A program made the translations under genes and the position numbers. Under the pieces are notes generated by a model, which worked only from the letters and a program-made list of their open reading frames with translations, made no database searches and was not told the origin of the DNA. A stretch of DNA of 64,000 bases. Source: JAXMCI01 sp046349435. Lineage in GTDB: Bacteria > Pseudomonadota > Alphaproteobacteria > Dongiales > Dongiaceae. Each line of letters starts with the position of its first letter. The first letter of the stretch is position 1. Positions 63,754-64,000 of this stretch are shown here, in pieces. The stretch spans positions 1 through 64,000 of the forward strand of contig JAXMCI010000034.1 in NCBI GenBank assembly GCA_046349435.1. Direction: 5' to 3'.

Positions 63754-64000
63754 CTAGGCGCTGGCGCCGTCGAGGGCGGCGAGGTCGCCTTGCGTCAGGG
63801 ACAGCCGGGCCGCGCCGAGGATCTCCTGCAGCTGCTCCGGGCCGGTGGCGCTGGCGATCGGCGCGGTGATCCCGGGGCGAGCGATCAGCCAGGCGAGCGC
63901 CACCTGCGCCGGCGTGGCGCGGCGGTCGGCCGCCACCTGGTCGAGCGCGGCGAGGACGCGCCGGCCGCGATCGTCGAGATACTTCGCCATGCCGCCGCCG
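63754..64000 (-). CDS. Aldo/keto reductase, C-terminal part only (5' end beyond window)
   Basis: About 82 codons are visible, ending at 63754; the frame is open through the right edge. The end is typical of AKR proteins: 'ARPGITAPIASATGPEQLQE' with the cofactor-binding 'IASATGPEQL' loop, 'TPAQVALAWLIARPG' before it, and 'LTQGDLAALDGASA' as the last helix. Full-length relatives have about 320-340 residues and reduce aldehydes and ketones with NADPH. Nothing more can be said about substrate. Confidence 0.85.
   Translation of the reverse strand, partial: GGGMAKYLDDRGRRVLAALDQVAADRRATPAQVALAWLIARPGITAPIASATGPEQLQEILGAARLSLTQGDLAALDGASA

Overview
This window is a contiguous, very GC-rich stretch (well above 65% G+C by eye, strong G/C third-position bias). 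It has Shine-Dalgarno starts, many GTG/TTG starts, Tat-dependent binding proteins, FCD-type GntR regulators and an RHH_4 protein. Together these suggest an aerobic, metabolically versatile alphaproteobacterium, probably of the Rhodospirillales or a neighbouring group; species cannot be told from the sequence. I saw no rRNA, tRNA, CRISPR array, transposase or phage gene. Genes are packed in operons with many 4-bp ATGA/GTGA overlaps.

Layout. (1) 1-11.3 kb: a dipeptide/oligopeptide-type ABC importer (A-B-C and a fused D-F ATPase) in an operon with a PuuE-type allantoinase, divergent from a dihydroorotase/allantoinase-like protein whose metal site is degenerate. It is followed by a sugar-nucleotide-type epimerase, a frameshifted SDR, a frameshifted GntR regulator and a VOC protein. 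A 14-bp motif is shared by the divergent promoter and the regulator promoter. (2) 11.3-22 kb: a surface-polysaccharide decoration block: sulfotransferase with an N-terminal extra domain, SAM methyltransferase, galE, and two tandem ~950-residue glycosyltransferases. A degenerate copy of a glycosyltransferase 5' end and a remnant of a secreted-protein gene lie beside it. (3) 22-27.5 kb: LonB-like protease, orphan GroEL and a membrane protein. (4) 27.5-38 kb: EthD-like protein divergent from a complete sugar (CUT2-type) ABC importer, then SDR, MetX-like hydrolase, 2-hydroxyacid dehydrogenase, aldehyde dehydrogenase and an MBL-rhodanese protein. (5) 39-54.4 kb, nearly all minus strand: class III aminotransferase, CUT1-type ABC importer, GntR and PxpBAC (5-oxoprolinase). 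Upstream of these is a corrinoid-dependent methyltransferase/demethylase operon (UroD-like methyltransferase, corrinoid protein, reductive activator, pterin-dependent methyltransferase). (6) 54.4-64 kb: two unknown envelope proteins, a second LonB-like protease, ogt, a small RHH/zinc protein, an FNT channel, a candidate RiPP locus (HExxH peptide hydroxylase plus a 56-residue precursor, with a divergent ATP-grasp gene), a histidine kinase and a truncated aldo/keto reductase.

How it fits together. A 24-bp dyad (GATMAAA-N10-TTTKATC in its best copies) lies upstream of three transcription units: the sugar ABC/EthD divergon, the aminotransferase-ABC-oxoprolinase operon and the corrinoid operon. 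I infer that these form one catabolic regulon for uptake, demethylation and breakdown of a methylated, nitrogen-containing compound that the sequence does not identify. The most novel-looking locus is the small RiPP-like cluster at 60.5-62.7 kb. Several pseudogenes and dispersed palindromic repeats mark sites of decay and small insertion.
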